The notes under the pieces: generated by a model | The model's input: only the letters and a program-made list of their open reading frames with translations | Told to the model about the DNA's origin: nothing | The model's database searches: none | Program-made: the position numbers and the translations under genes | Assembly (NCBI GenBank): GCA_946122785.1 | Contig: CAMGYJ010000011.1 | Span: forward strand, 55,974,449 to 56,038,448 | Length of the DNA: 64,000 bases | Origin: Linum tenue | Taxonomy: Eukaryota > Streptophyta > Magnoliopsida > Malpighiales > Linaceae | Direction of reading: 5' to 3' | Shown here: in pieces, positions 23,265 through 36,300 of the stretch | Numbering within the stretch: position 1 is the stretch's first letter | Layout: every line of letters begins with the position of its first letter

Positions 23265-26200
23265 AAAAAGGTTCGATTTCGTCCCCAATTTTGACCTAAT
23301 TATGAATTGAGAAGTTGTTAGGGCATCGAATTTTTTTTGTGGGTTTTTTTTTCTATACGATCTCTTTTGTATTGGCTTTGGAGTTCGATTGGATGGTGAA
23401 TTTGATAATGGATTCATTTTGCCTTTTAACGAATTGCTCTTTCCTTTATGATCCCAAAACTGAAGTGGCGCTCGAAAGTTGCCTTGAAAAGTTTCCATGA
23501 TTTGGCTTTTTGCTTGCCAAAAGAGGAATTGGACGGTTCATTGGAGCATCTCCACTATTCAATTCCTTATCCTCTGCATTGTTTTATTATTGCTGTGGGT
23601 TGTCGCGTTTCGTTAGTTCATTATTGGTGTGGTTTCAGTATGTCTTGCTGAAAGATTGGCTTTTTGCAGATGCCATTGGTAAATGATAATACTTACCAAA
23701 ATGATTCTGAGTTGAATTCGTGTGCCTCAATGGTTCCTTGATATGGTATCGATTCCATTTGGAAGCTGAATGTTCCTTTGCCTGATGTCTGTAGACTGTT
23801 AGATTTCGTGCAAGCTGTTAACTTCAATGGGGTTTCTGATTGATGGGCATGGCAGATTAAACTGGATGAATGATAGTTAGTTCGAGTTCAGATTGTAGGT
23901 CGTTCATTTCAATGATACCCTTGGCTCTGAAGGAAGTACGAAATCTGATATCATGACTTGTAAATCTCATGAACTGACAGCGGGCTGAGACATATTGTTT
24001 TCGGAGCTTTTAGCTATACTTGTTCTTCCCAGTTCTTTTCTCTATAGTCGCTTCCCCTTCCCGGGTCTCTCCTTGAAATTGAAACTACTTCAAGACCCTG
24101 TTGCAGAGAAGTCGAGTCATGCTGCTTGGTGCAAGTACTTAGAGAGGGATCTAACTTTGCAATGAAGAAATAGAGAGTTACTAAGAAGATGTGTAGCAAC
24201 AGAAACTCCTGTGTCACTACTCTAGTTCAGCTAATGCCTAATGTTGGTTTTCCACATTGGTATATGTACAGTTGGTAAATACAGCAGAAAAGTGACCTTT
24301 CCTATTGCCTCATGTATATGCTAAGACTATTGCTGCACCATTTATGTTCTTCTATGTGTTAGTCTGCGTTCTTCACTATTTGCTATGTCTATTGTTATCA
24401 AAATTGATTCTTCTTCTTCTTCTTCTTCTTCTTCTTTCCTCCATGAGTCTAGATCTTCGAGCTAATCTGTCCTCTCCCTGTTGCAGAAGTCGGGATACAA
24501 CCCGTTGCGTGGATAGCATTGCTCCCTTCATCAGGTCAATAGGACGACGATTAACTGTTGATGCAAGATAAAAGTTGCAAGACGTGTGCCTTATAACTAG
24601 GGAAGGTTCATGACATAAGACTTCTGATCATGTTCCTTCATTAGTTTTCATGTATCATGTATATAATATACACAATTACACTTGGATTCTGTAGTAATGT
24701 TGAGCTGATTGTACTTTCTAGTTTGTTTGTGCTTGTGGAAATTGTATCCACTGCTATGTTAATGAACTAATAACTAATTTGATGGTTGGTCGCGCGAACT
24801 GAATTTGGATTTAAATCTCGCATTCGAACTGATTTCATCTCGATAATTAGCCATGCAGAGTTAGAAGTATAAGATGGATCAATAACAATAATGTAGAGTT
24901 GTTAGAAGAACTGAACTCTGTCGTTCTTGCTGTCGATTTCCATAATTAACAAGGTAATTAATTGTTTGAGTCTGGGTTTTGAAGTGAGCATATTTTCGAT
25001 AGGACGAAGCAGGCAGGTCCGTTACTTGGAATCGTAGTAAGCGGGTTACGTACGTGAGATGCCAGCCCCGTCATTTTCCATGTGTACGTAATTATCGATC
25101 CCGATTCTTATTATTATTAATTAATCAGATGAATACTGATATCAATAATAATAATTGTGGTCCTTGTTGGAAATTATCGCAGCCTTACAAAACACTCTAT
25201 CAGTACCACGTCCGTCCGTCCGTCGTTTTCCTTGTGACAATATCTTTTTTTTTCTTTTCCCATTATGGTCGCAGCCAACTCCACTTCCACAGTTCCACTG
25301 ACCAGCTGTTTTTCGTTATAATGATTAACTAGCGTGGGCCCCGACCATTTGGTCGGAGGAAGGTGAGGTATGAAATTTGATAATGTAATGGGGTGTATAG
25401 CTTATTGTTGTATAGTTTTTTTTTTTTTGGGAAACACGTGATAAAAATAGTGAATTTTAGTAGGAAAGAGACATGAATGATGCAACGAATCAAAAATCAG
25501 CCTTATGAACCAAAATCAAGTACCTGTTACCTTGTGAAACAATATTGTTTCTGGTAATATGATGAGGTAGAGACAGTTTTATAGAAACCGAATTCCAGAA
25601 AATCGAATAAAAAATCGCCTATCTTGCCGGTTTTCGGGAATGAGCATCTCACAATCGTTGCTAGCTTTTACTCGGGCCGTTGGCCGATTAATTTGCTTTA
25701 TAAAAACTTTCATCTTCTCATCATTGTGTTTTCTGGTTTTTTGCCAAGCCATGATAAAATCTAAAGAAATCAAGAATGAACAACACGATTTGGAATAATA
25801 ACCACCGTTCTTGTATCCTTAGAAAATGGTGGTAAAAACGGACTCACCTGTCAAACTGGTTTGGATTGAGATTTGTATCGGGTATCAGGGAACCATGTGA
25901 TTATAAATTAGACTTGATTAAAACGGGTCAAAACTTGAAATTCAACCTGTTTGACCGACCCATGCCAAACTCTAATTATTCTTTACTTTTAAACAATCTA
26001 TTTGAAATAAAAAATAATGAAAGAAAAGATATGACTGTAATTCGCCATTTTTTTTTCTTTTTCCGTTGAATCAGTTCAATTCGCCATTTGCACATCACTG
26101 ATTCGGGAATAAAACTATAGAATTCGAAAGGAAACTGAAAAGGTTTAGGATCGTTTTAATGTTAAAAATAACCAAATAGATCTTTCTGTTTAGTTTTTTA

Positions 26201-27156
26201 CTAACAAATACCAAATGATTCCCTATAATATACACTATAACTTAATCATTATGATATCAAATAATTACATAATATATATTTGAAATGATAAAATTGGACT
26301 AATTGGGTTGGTCGAGGTTGAACCGTTGAATAACTTTAAAATACATTATATTTTAGCCACTAAGATATAAAATAACAGCATAATATATATTATGCTAGAG
26401 AAAATAGCTTGTTTTAGAATGACAAACCCATGATGTTCATTTGTTTTACTTGATGGGCAAATCCCGTGTAGGCCAGACCCATTCAACTCTTTTATTTTAT
26501 GATTAGCGGTTAGCCCATTAGAATTCATGCATTAGTTTATTGTTAAATTTTTTTTCTTTTTAGCAATAAAAAGAGTATTGTTTTTGCCTTTTCATATATA
26601 GTTTACCACCACGGAGAAATAAAAGGACTTAAAGAAAAAAATTGACACTCCTAAACCCGTTTAATCCGCATGTGTACGGTAAGTTGGCCCGTTCCACAGA
26701 GGAAAAAGAAAAAAAATTGACACTCCCTACTCTACCCTTCCTACAAACGCTCCTGGAGTAGGGAATTTGAAATGGGGGAAGAGTTTTTTCTCTCTGCGAT
26801 TATATGTTTTTAATTTCAAAAGATACAATAAATGTACTTAGTGTGATTGGTTATGATCTTTGCTTTTCTTAAAAGTGGTCATGGTTCGAATCCTAGTAAG
26901 TGTCTTTTTTAATGAATAAAAAAAAGTAATTGTGAAGACCATAATGTCCTTCCTACTTTCACTCTGGATGCAGGAAATTTGAAATGAGGCTTCAAGTTTT
27001 CTTATTTGGCTTTTATTTATTGTGTAGATAGATGAATGGCTCAACTTGCACTACATCACCATGCAGATCCAGGCCCCCAAATTCTTAGATTTCTAGTTTT
27101 TTTTTTTTTAGGATCGTTTAGCTTGTCAATCACAAGGTAATACCATGATAACGAAG
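23265..27156. other. Intergenic, AT-rich, no gene recognised
   Basis: The first 1.4 kb may include a spliced 3' UTR of the DUF538 gene. It contains a (TTC)n microsatellite at 24408-24436. From about 25000 the sequence is AT-rich with no recognisable coding potential or clear element ends. Confidence 0.5.
24408..24436. repeat. (TTC)n microsatellite
   Basis: About nine TTC units in the spacer after the DUF538 gene. Confidence 0.93.
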
Positions 27157-28010
27157 GGGTCGTTTGCTTCATGGATTTAAAAATGAGGATTTTGTAATTT
27201 AAAAACCCAAAGATTTATCAAGGATTTGAGGCATCATGGATTTGTAACAATCCTTTGTTTGTTGGGATGTTTTTATCATGGATTTAAAGGTGTGAGATTT
27301 ACTACTTGAAGTCAAAAATTACATTACTGCCCTTTTCTATATGTTTGACATGTTTATGATATGTACACAAAACAAGGACAAAACTTCAAAATTACCTTAC
27401 TATCATTTTCTATATGTTTGACATGTTTATGATATGTACACAAAATAAGGACAATACATACTAATAAGCATAATGTTGCCACATGGACAATAATAATAAA
27501 CGAGAAAATTCTGTTTTAACTTTTAACGTAACATAATCAATTACCAATTCTTTGTCTTCCTTTTCAAAAGTGACATATAACAACATATATTAGAATCGGG
27601 AGAACAAAGAATTACACGTTCCATGAAAAGGTCAAAGAAAACTAGAACACAAGAAATGATATAAAAAATCTAACTCATATTTGCAAATTAATTGAACGTT
27701 TATATTATTCATTTATTGTTAATTATAATGTATAATAGTTAAATTTGAGGGCAACCTTGGAATATTAAAAGTGCATGAGGGTATATGGGTAAAATCTCAT
27801 CAATGATTTATGCCATATTTCAAATCCCACATCAACATGTGGGATTTATAAGTCCGTGGGGTCCACGGATTTGGACCCTTAAAATCCGTGGGCCCCACGG
27901 ATTTGGTCTCCAAAAAAGGTGCAAGCAAACAACGGATTGTACCTAAATCCTTGATAGTTGGTTTTTTGGTACCAAATCCATGTACCAAATCCTTGAAGCA
28001 AACGACCCCT
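27157..28010. mobile_element. TIR element (GGGGTCGTTTGCTTCA family)
   Basis: Left terminus AGGGGTCGTTTGCTTCATGG; reverse complement of the right terminus AGGGGTCGTTTGCTTCAAGG, one mismatch in 20. Size is about 850 bp. It shares the outer GGGGTCGTTTG with the element in the NaKR-like intron. Inside it is a ~72-bp tandem duplication (27339-27452) and a near-palindrome around 27848-27905 with CCGTGGGGTCCACGG words. No transposase frame. Target-site duplication unclear. Confidence 0.7.
27339..27452. repeat. ~72-bp direct duplication
   Basis: The block containing TATATGTTTGACATGTTTAT and GATATGTACACAAAA occurs twice with one or two changes, at about 27339-27380 and 27411-27452. Confidence 0.85.
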
Positions 28011-28145
28011 AAGAGTTGGTAGTAGTTCGTGTTGGAGGTACAATAATAGCAGTAACAATAATAGTACGTAGATTATCTGAATAGTAGCCATCTGTAGTGG
28101 ATTTGTAGTAATCTATCATAGTTGCAGTCATTGTGTTTTGTAGTT

Positions 28146-29213
28146 GTAGTAGTTAGGGCTGGCAATCGGTTTTCCGGTTAGCGGCTAACCGATCGGTTTC
28201 GACCGAACCGACCGGTTTTCGGCTAACCAGAAACGGTCCTTAATTATATTCGGTCGGTTTTCGGTAGCGAGGGGAGAAGGCTCGGCTAGCCGACCAACCG
28301 AGGTCGGAAACCGGCGGTTAGCCGACTAACCGAGCCTTTACCCAGCCCCCTAAACGACCCGTCCCCCTCAAAACGACCCCCAAACCCTAGCCGACCTCTC
28401 TCTTCTCAACCCTTTCACCTCTCAAAATGAAAAGTGAAAATCCAGAAGAACAAGAAGAAAGAAGAAAGAAGAAAGAAATCCGCCGCCCTCCTCCAGTCCT
28501 CCATCGCCGCGCCTCTAGTCCGCCATCGCCGCCGCTCCTCCAGTCCGCCATCGCCGCCGCGCCTCCAGTCCGCCATCGCCGCCGTGCCCTTCGAGTTCCG
28601 CGCCGTCGCCGGACGACTGGCCGACCTCACGGGAGACCAGCTCGCCCTCGCGGTCAACGACAACGCCACGCATGCAGCCTCCTCTCCCGCGCCGTCATCG
28701 CCTCCGTCGTCCTCCTGCCGTGGATTGGATTTCGGTGGCCGTCAGGTGAGCGCCTCCTCTCCCGCGCCGTCATCGCCTCGCCGTCGTCCGTCGTCCTCAG
28801 CAGGCGAGCGCTTCCTCCCCCGCGCCTTCGTCGTTGGCGAATGGGGACTGCTGCTGCTTTTTCCAATTTGAAATTGAGAGATGGAAGGAGAGAGAAGGAA
28901 GGAGAGAGAAGGCAGATCTAAAATGGAGAAAGGTAAGGAGAGAGAAGCAGTTGTTGTGACTGTGAGGAAGATGGGGATGATTTTCTTTAATGTATTTTTT
29001 ATTTATTAGTTAAACGCAATCGTTTTGAAAAGAAGGGGGTGGGTTTTTTTTGCGGCTAACCGAGCCTAAAACCGAAACCGGCCGGTCGGTTGGCCGGCTA
29101 ACCGTGGCTTTCTCACGGTCGGTAGTCATAGGGAGAGTCTCGGTTTAACCGATAACCGGGATTTCGGTTTTCGGTTAAACCGAAACCGACCGAATGACAC
29201 CCCTAGTAGTAGT
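28146..29213. mobile_element. Non-autonomous hAT element with perfect 8-bp TSD
   Basis: Element 28154-29205 (1052 bp). Left end TAGGGCTGGCAATCGG; reverse complement of right end TAGGGGTGTCATTCGG. Both ends continue into CGGTTAACCG-rich subterminal repeats. It is flanked by GTAGTAGT on both sides (28146-28153 and 29206-29213), the 8-bp duplication expected for hAT. The interior (about 28400-28870) is GC-rich with triplet-like CGCCGCC/CTCC repeats and open frames with no recognised domain. There is no transposase. Caveat: the duplicated word lies in a GTAGT-rich stretch. Confidence 0.8.
28427..28921 (+). other. GC-rich open frame inside the hAT element, function unknown
   Basis: Two overlapping + frames of 145-165 codons occupy this stretch. 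They are rich in Arg, Pro, Ser and Ala because of CCGCCATCG-type repeats. No domain is recognisable and nothing shows that it is translated. It could be captured host sequence or simple-repeat expansion. Listed because it is the only unusual content of the element. Confidence 0.3.
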
Positions 29214-29687
29214 ACGAATAGAAGTGACAAATAGATTGATCCATGGATTGGTGGATTGGATTGGTGGATCCATGTATCAAATGGATTGGATCCAATGGAT
29301 TGGTGGATCCATGGATCAAATGGATTGGTGGATTGGATTGGTGGATCCATGTATCAAATGGATTGGATCCAATGGATTGGTGGATCCATGGATCAAATGG
29401 ATTAGTGGATTATCTATGAATCCAAATGACATCCTCAACCTTGGACCAATATGTAAAATGTGAAAAGTTTAGGTACTAAAAGGTCATGATGAAAAATTTA
29501 GATACCAAATTGTAATTTTCCAATGATATATTTCGTATAAAAATTAAATTTTGGGTACCAAAATGTAAAATATAAAAAGTATAGGTACCAAATCATAATT
29601 TGCCATTTGGATCCAATGAATTGGATTAGGTGGATATTTTTAATGGATTGGTGGATTAGATTGAAAATTGCCACCTCTAAGTACGAA
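29211..29687. mobile_element. hAT-type MITE with perfect 8-bp TSD and internal tandem repeat
   Basis: Element 29219-29679 (461 bp). Left end TAGAAGTGACAAATAGATTG; reverse complement of right end TAGAGGTGGCAATTTTCAAT. The flanks AGTACGAA are identical at 29211-29218 and 29680-29687. Its left half consists of GGATTGGTGGATCCATG-type repeats. It begins only 13 bp after the end of the preceding hAT element, and the two target-site duplications overlap by three bases. Confidence 0.85.
29240..29410. repeat. Tandem repeat of ~84-bp unit (GGATTGGTGGATCCATG...)
   Basis: Two near-identical copies of a unit made from ATGGATTGGTGG, GGATCCATG and TATCAAATGG words. The unit itself is built from smaller repeats of GGATTGG and GGATCCA. 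Confidence 0.85.
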
Positions 29688-32279
29688 TATGGCGTGAACT
29701 ACTACAACTCTTGGTTAGCACCGTATCTGATTCCAAGTTTTTAACTTTAACGGTAGTTGGCACGTGTAATGACAAAAATGGTTGCTGGTAAATTATCAAT
29801 AAGCGCCTTATCCAGCAAAACCTGATTGGGTTTGCTTAGATCACTTAAAGTCTTCCATCGGGTAACTGACTTATTAATGGGAACCTTAATTGATATAAAT
29901 CTCAAACTCAAAACAAAGATTGAAGGTTTGACTTAGAGAAATATAATGAATGGGGATTATCATTATCCAGCTGAGGGCAAATAAAGAAGAGGAGATAACG
30001 TGCAAAAAAAAGGGGATTATAAAATAAAATAGTGAAGTAAAGTCCAATCCAGAGTTTGGGTGGGCCTGTCGGCAAACTGGCCGCTTTACGTATTTCGGTT
30101 GTTGGGGGCGCAAGTGGGCCGCTGGGCGGCATGCAATCGCCGTTGACTTGCAGCTGCCGGACGGCCGCCAGCTGAGACACGCAGGGTTCTTCCTGTTAGA
30201 GTACGAGCAGAACATATAGAGTCATCGGGATTCGAATATGCGATCTCTCCTTCATCGAAGGTTCTGATACCATTTCAAAAATCAGATGATAAAAATAATT
30301 AGGGTTGTTGAAAGTGGTTCAATAATCGATCATATAGAGTTTACATAATAGTACTCATAGTATAACACAATACTACTCGTACTACCCATACTCTAATACT
30401 TCGAACTAGCAAAAAATGGTAGCAATTTTTATCTTTTTGCAGAGCGATTTTGTCTGCTTGTCCTTTTGCATTTTGCTGCATTGATGCAGAGCTCGACTCC
30501 TGGGCATTGATTGTGCATTCAAAAACATGCCCGACATACCACGAGCTTTTAAGACAACTGTTAGTATTGGGAGCTGGAAGGACTTTAACATGCTCGATTT
30601 TACGATCAAATCGACTCTGATGGCGTATAAAAAATGAACACGGAACTCAATAATTCGAATTGGATTATAAACCAATCGATCTCAATAAACCGAGTTGTTG
30701 TGAGATTCTGATTAGGAATTAGGATCGTGAAGTCCCAACAAGTATAAGCATGGCATGTATGGCTGTATGACATGGCAATCCTTTGCCCTTCCTTTTTCTT
30801 TTCTTTATTGACTTTTTATCTTTTCCCAATAAGATTCCACCGCCACGTGTCACTATCTCCTCCCCCCTTTCCCAGTTTCTATCATCCTTTTCCTTCTTTC
30901 TTAACCCAATGAAACTAATCTCGACTCAACACATCCCACTTATTTGTGAATTTTAATTAACTACCTCGGATATAAATCTAATTAAACTTTTCTTGATTGT
31001 ATTCGCCATTTGGGTGAAAAAACAAAAATACCGTTTGGTTGTGTAATGCTTTATAACTATTTATTTTATTTTTTATCACAAAAAATATATCTAACTTCTT
31101 ACTCAAAACTTTCATATTATATTCTTATTTGGTCTCTAATTTCACCGTTACAATAAATATTGGACGAATTTTGAACATACCGCCAATGAATTGCACTGTT
31201 ACCATGCATGATGAGGAAATTAATTGGAGTGAGAGCCTATCATCCTATCACTTTTCCATGTCTAATTACCATATGTTCCATATTTTATAACCTAAAATTA
31301 AATATACACATCTCATAATCCAGTTGATTTCGATAACTTGAATTGTTGAGATACATTCATGTATGGATCTTTATCAACTTTCTTACACCTACTTCCTTAC
31401 ACTAGAAAAGGGGCCTATACTCTAATACCATGACCTTCACGTACCTCCCCGACTTCCTCCGCAACCCTCCCAGCAACGGATATAGAGGGGCCGTCTCCGG
31501 GCCACGACCCAGCCCTCCCTCGATCCAGAACTAATATAGTACTTGTAAATTTTCGTTTATCGGTATTTGTTTTAGTGTTTTTCGTATTACGGCCCAACCC
31601 TCTCGTTTTTTTTCTCTATTTTTTTTACCATTTTCGTGGGCTTCGCCATTGACCATGATTGTGTTGAATTACGACTTAGTTAGTTGGCAAGGTAATAGAC
31701 TTTGTCACGCCTACAAGAAACCCTAAAAACAAGAAGTTGCAAGGTCGAGGGAACTGCAAAATTGGATTCAACGGTACGAACAGCCGGGAGAGGGAGGGAA
31801 GAATTATGCATGTAAATCGTAACGTAAAATAAAAATAAAATTAATTTTATGTTTGTCCTTTGATCAGACGGCTGATATTCCATCAGACGGTGACGTAGGA
31901 TTTGGTCCCACTTGTGCAGCCAACAAAAGCCCCGGCAGAAAAAAAGAAATTATTATCTTACTATAAACAAAAAACAAAAATGAAAAACAAATCTCATTAC
32001 ACCCCTTCACTTTCACGCGCCGTCTGTCGTGTAGGGTACCCTCCACGTACCAATAAAACAACGCGACAGTGCTAACTGCTAAACGTACTTTATCTGCTCC
32101 CACCTCATCCAACCCCAGCCTTTCCAACTCAGCCCGACACTTTACGCGCCGCCGCACGCGCGTCGACTGTTTTCCTCCGTCCGTCCACCACCCTCTCTCT
32201 CACGCTCTAAAACGTGACCATCCCTCTCTCTCTCTCTCTCTCTCGCCCAAAAACTAACAACAAAAGCAAAGGAGAGCCA
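29688..32279. other. Intergenic with retroelement-like traces
   Basis: No gene recognised. On the minus strand at 30261-30275 the word AATGGTATCAGAACC resembles a Copia primer-binding site (TGGTATCAGAGC), but no LTR pair is visible. Around 31480-31590, GCCACGACCCAGCCCTCC followed by GATCCAGAACTAATATAG resembles the hAT-related sequence at 51600-51660. The rest is AT-rich. Confidence 0.45.
32223..32244. repeat. (CT)n tract upstream of the VIN3-like gene
   Basis: About 11 CT units close to the presumed transcription start of the VIN3-like gene. Confidence 0.9.
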
Positions 32280-32389
32280 ATCTCTCTCACTCTGCATCTT
32301 TGGATTCTCGCGCAGGACCAATTTCTTCTTCCGCCTCCTTCCTCCTCCGTCGTTTGGCCGTGGCTGGCCTCCCATTGAAGAAACCCTAG

Positions 32390-33300
32390 ATGCTGCTGCT
32401 GCTGCTTCAGTTATCCACTCGCTGCTGCCGGTACGTTCTCTTCTCTCCGTCCGGTTTCTCTTTCTTCCCCCCTTTTTTCCTTCCTGCGCTGCTTGAGGAA
32501 TTTCGTGTTTCGCGTTCGCCGGAAGGTCTTTTTTTACGTGAGCTCAGATCCGTTACTGCTGCTAGCTTTGCTTTCGCTGCCGGCTTCCGGCTCCGACTCG
32601 GTTACCGCGCTGTGGTTTCGCTCCGTCTAGTTTCTCCTTCCTCGGCTACGGCCGGGTGGAATTTGTGTGTGTTTTTATGCGGTTTTCGGCATTAGCTGAT
32701 TCGCTTTTTTGTTTTCACGTTTGGCGTTTTTTTTCGGGGGAATAATTGTGGTTTCCACGTTGAATTCACGCAATGTATGAGAGAGCGGAACTGTAGAATG
32801 GCCGATGGAGCTCCGTCTCTGTTGCATTGTTTCCAATTGGAGCTTGTTTACTCCAATTTGTTCTTGCTCGCTAGGCCTTTTTTACCTTCTCTTTCTCGCG
32901 AAGTTTTGATTCCAGCTGCCCTACTGTTGGCTTTACTATGGGCTTAGGTAGTTTTGTTGGGTGGAGTATGTGTGCGGTTTCATTGGTCATTTTGTCGTTA
33001 CCAGTATCCGCATTCCGCATTCAGCATTCAATCTACAGCGAAATTCCTTTGTTCGATTGAAGGCGGCGAATTGGGGACATTTCGTCCTTCCCCCTTAGCT
33101 TAAGTCTATGATGAACTCGTTCTAATTAGTTCTTCTGTTCTTTTCCCCCCTCCCTCTTCCTTTTTCTTTTGGTGTTTTGCCCCTTCCTGAGAAGACAAAA
33201 GAGCTTTGTTGGATGCTGTGTTTCAGAAGATCCTGGTGGGGATTATGTATTTGACATTGTAGCTTCTTTTGTTCACAGGCAGGGCCGCAAAAGCTATTGA
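32390..33300 (+). promoter_or_regulatory. Spliced uORF in the 5' leader of the VIN3-like gene
   Basis: A leader intron is predicted from 32431 (CTGCCG|GTACGT) to 33278 (TTCACAG|GC). An ATG at 32390 opens a 20-codon frame beginning MLLLLLQLSTRCCR that crosses the splice and ends with TGA at 33298-33300, 14 bases before the main ATG at 33315. An upstream frame this close to the start usually lowers translation. The leader splice and transcription start are inferred. Confidence 0.5.
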
Positions 33301-33314
33301 GCTGGCTTGTTTGA

Positions 33315-36300
33315 ATGGACTTGGATGATAAGTTTCATGGGAAAGGTATGGCCTTTTCCCCTGTCACATGGACTCAAGGTTGGCTTGTATTGGTAGCTAC
33401 AAAGTAGAGCAATTACATTGAATGAAATGGGTCGTGCAGTTATTCCAGTGATGTGCATGCTATATTGTTGCTGATCCGCAGTGTCGGTTCATCAATGTCG
33501 ATGTGACGGTTAATTGGGGGACTTGGGTCCATTCTATAAATTTCTGTTAATGTGTGTCTGTACTCTGGTCCATCATGTTTGAAGTTTTTTTTTCTTTTCT
33601 AGGAATTTTTTTTTTGATTCTGTGGAAGCTGATCTATGGCCAGTTAGTTCTGTGCTTTTATGTTAGATGTCCTAATTGCATCGTAATATCATTTTCCAGT
33701 CTGAAGAACCAAAGCAATTCACTTCATCTTTGACTCTTGTCTTGGTTTCTTCATCTGCATGGTTTGTCGTTTTACTTTCTTATTATTGGCTACAGTTTAT
33801 TGCTTGGTTTGGAGAATCTTAGAAACTTCATAATTTCAGATGAGCTTTCTGCATTTAACGGGAAAAGTTATTTAGAACGAATTTAAGTAGACTCTCAGTT
33901 TCTAATGTTGGTGCCTTGTCTCTCCAGTTTCTGGCGTTCAAAGCCTTTCTTCGAGTGTCCAAAGCACCCCAGAGAAAAATGGTAACTCCGATCATGCTTC
34001 AAGAAGTCCAGAACTAATTCAAGAGTTTCCAAATTCTTCGGGTCCCAAAAAGGAACTTCTCCGTACTTGTTTTGATAAGGACAAGAAGCTGTCAGCATCG
34101 TTTAAAGGCAAAATGACGGAACTGAAGTCGTTGGGTAGCAAAACAATAAAGAAGCAGGAATCCAAGAAAACGTCTCCTGCCACCAATAATCAACTTTCAA
34201 AGAAACAGAAAAGGAAGGGAGAAAACCCCATTCGAATAGTACCTGCACCAGACCTGTCTCCTGATTTCGCGAGTTCAAACTCATGGATATGTAAAAATGC
34301 CGCCTGCAGAGCTGTCTTATCCATTGATGACTCATTCTGCAAGAGGTGTTCTTGCTGCATCTGTCATTCCTTTGATGAGAATAAAGACCCTAGTCTGTGG
34401 TTGTTCTGCTCATCTGAAACAGCTAATGAGGATTCTTGTGGGCTCTCTTGTCACATCGAGTGCGCCTTTCAGCATGAAAAGGTGGGAGTTGTTGATCACG
34501 GGCAACTGATGCAGCTAGACGGCAGTTATTGCTGTGCTTCTTGTGGTAAAGTATCAGTGATTCTCGAGTGAGTAATTTGTTTAAAGTTTTTTCTTTTATT
34601 GTTCTCCACCTATCATTCTTGCTCATTCTCGAATTGTTCCAGTGGTTCCTAATATAGAGGCTACATTGCAACAGAAAAATGAGAATAGCCAGCTAAAACA
34701 GTGTTTTTTTTCTCCAGCACTGTGCGGATTAGGTGGTGCACCAATAGCTTTTGCCTGAAATATTTCAATTTTATACTGGCAGATCCTGGAAGAAACAGCT
34801 CATTATTGCAAAAGATGCCCGACGTGTTGATCTGCTGTGCTATAGGATATACCTATGTTATAGACTACTTGATGGAACTTCAAGATTCAAAGAGTTGCAT
34901 GAACTTATAAAAGAAGCCAAAGCCAAATTAGAAACCGAGGTTGGTCCATTAAATGGTGATTCTGCGAAGATGGCACGAGGCATTGTCAGCAGACTCCCCA
35001 TTGCTGCTGATGTGAATAAACTATGCACTATTGCAAGTGAACGAGCAGACGAATGGCTGGCTTCAGCCTCTAATGTCAATTCCAGCTGCAGAGGTTTTTG
35101 ATTCCTCTAGTTGACCTTGTGGTTCCATGTCGAAAAAGCCTCTTATATTTACAGAAATAATCAATTCGTGTTTTTTTCTGTCATTCTCAGCAGAGGGCTC
35201 ACTGCCCGCTGCCTGCAGGTTTTTCTTCGAAGAAGTAACAGCGTCATCAGTCATAATAATTCTCATTGAAATGTCAGCTGCAGCATCCGACGATATCAAG
35301 GGCTACAAACTATGGTATACCAAGAGCAGAGAAGAGACTCCTCCAAAGGAACCCATTTCCGTCTTCCCCAAGACTCAGAGGAGGATTCTGATATCAAATC
35401 TGCAGCCCTGCACTGAATACACCTTTCGAATTGTGTCATACACTGAATCTGGCGACTTGGGTCACTCAGAAGCCAAGTGTTTCACCAAGAGCGTAGAGAT
35501 ATTCCGTAAGCTTCCCAGCTCTTCTTCAGCTGCAGCAAATGGTGGTACCAAAGACGACACCACCACCACCACCAACGAAGGAGGAAGCACCTCCAAAGCC
35601 ACTACAGAAGGCAGTAGTGACCTTTCGGGGTTCAGGGTTCGAGAACTCGGGAAGATCATCCGCATGGCGTGGGCTCAGGAGCGAGCCTGCTCCGATGGCT
35701 ATTGCTGTGATGCTGCCGATTCTGCAAAACCAGAGTCTACTCGGGATCACGAGCTGCCAGCTGCACTACGTCAACTCGATCTCAACGTCATGTCCGTTCC
35801 TGATTTGAACGAAGAGCTCATGCCTCCATTCGAGTCGTCCAGAGACGAGGACAACGACTGCACTCTGGAGGAGCACGCCATGGTGGAGGCGGACGATGAG
35901 GCCGCTTCTCACGACAACGTAAAGAAGGACAGTTTAGATAGATCCAAGTCCAACGGCAGTGGCGACTCAGCCCCCGCGGTTGATTCCCGTGGAGACAGAA
36001 AGAGGCCTGCCCCGTCTCAAATGGCCAACGAGGACGTCCATGACTGCGACAGCACTCTCATCAACGGCTCGCCACTTCGCCAGTCGAGAGGCTCCGGTTC
36101 GTTGGACGAGAACTTCGAGTCGTGTGTGAAGGTAATCCGGTGGCTGGAATGTGGCGGGCACATCGATCAGGAGTTCCGCCTGAAGCTGCTGACATGGTTT
36201 AGCTTGCGGTCCACGGAACAGGAGCGGAGGGTTGTCCATACCTTCATACGGACCATGGTCGACGACCCGACCAGCCTGGCGGAACAACTGGTCGACTCGT

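Noticed and set aside
22797..23498. 233-codon minus-strand open frame over the DUF538 gene
   Set aside because: Shadow of a GC-rich coding exon; the + strand carries a signal peptide and clear DUF538 motifs.
30261..30275. Copia-type LTR retrotransposon on the minus strand
   Set aside because: Only a primer-binding-site-like word is present; no LTR pair, gag or pol sequence was found nearby.
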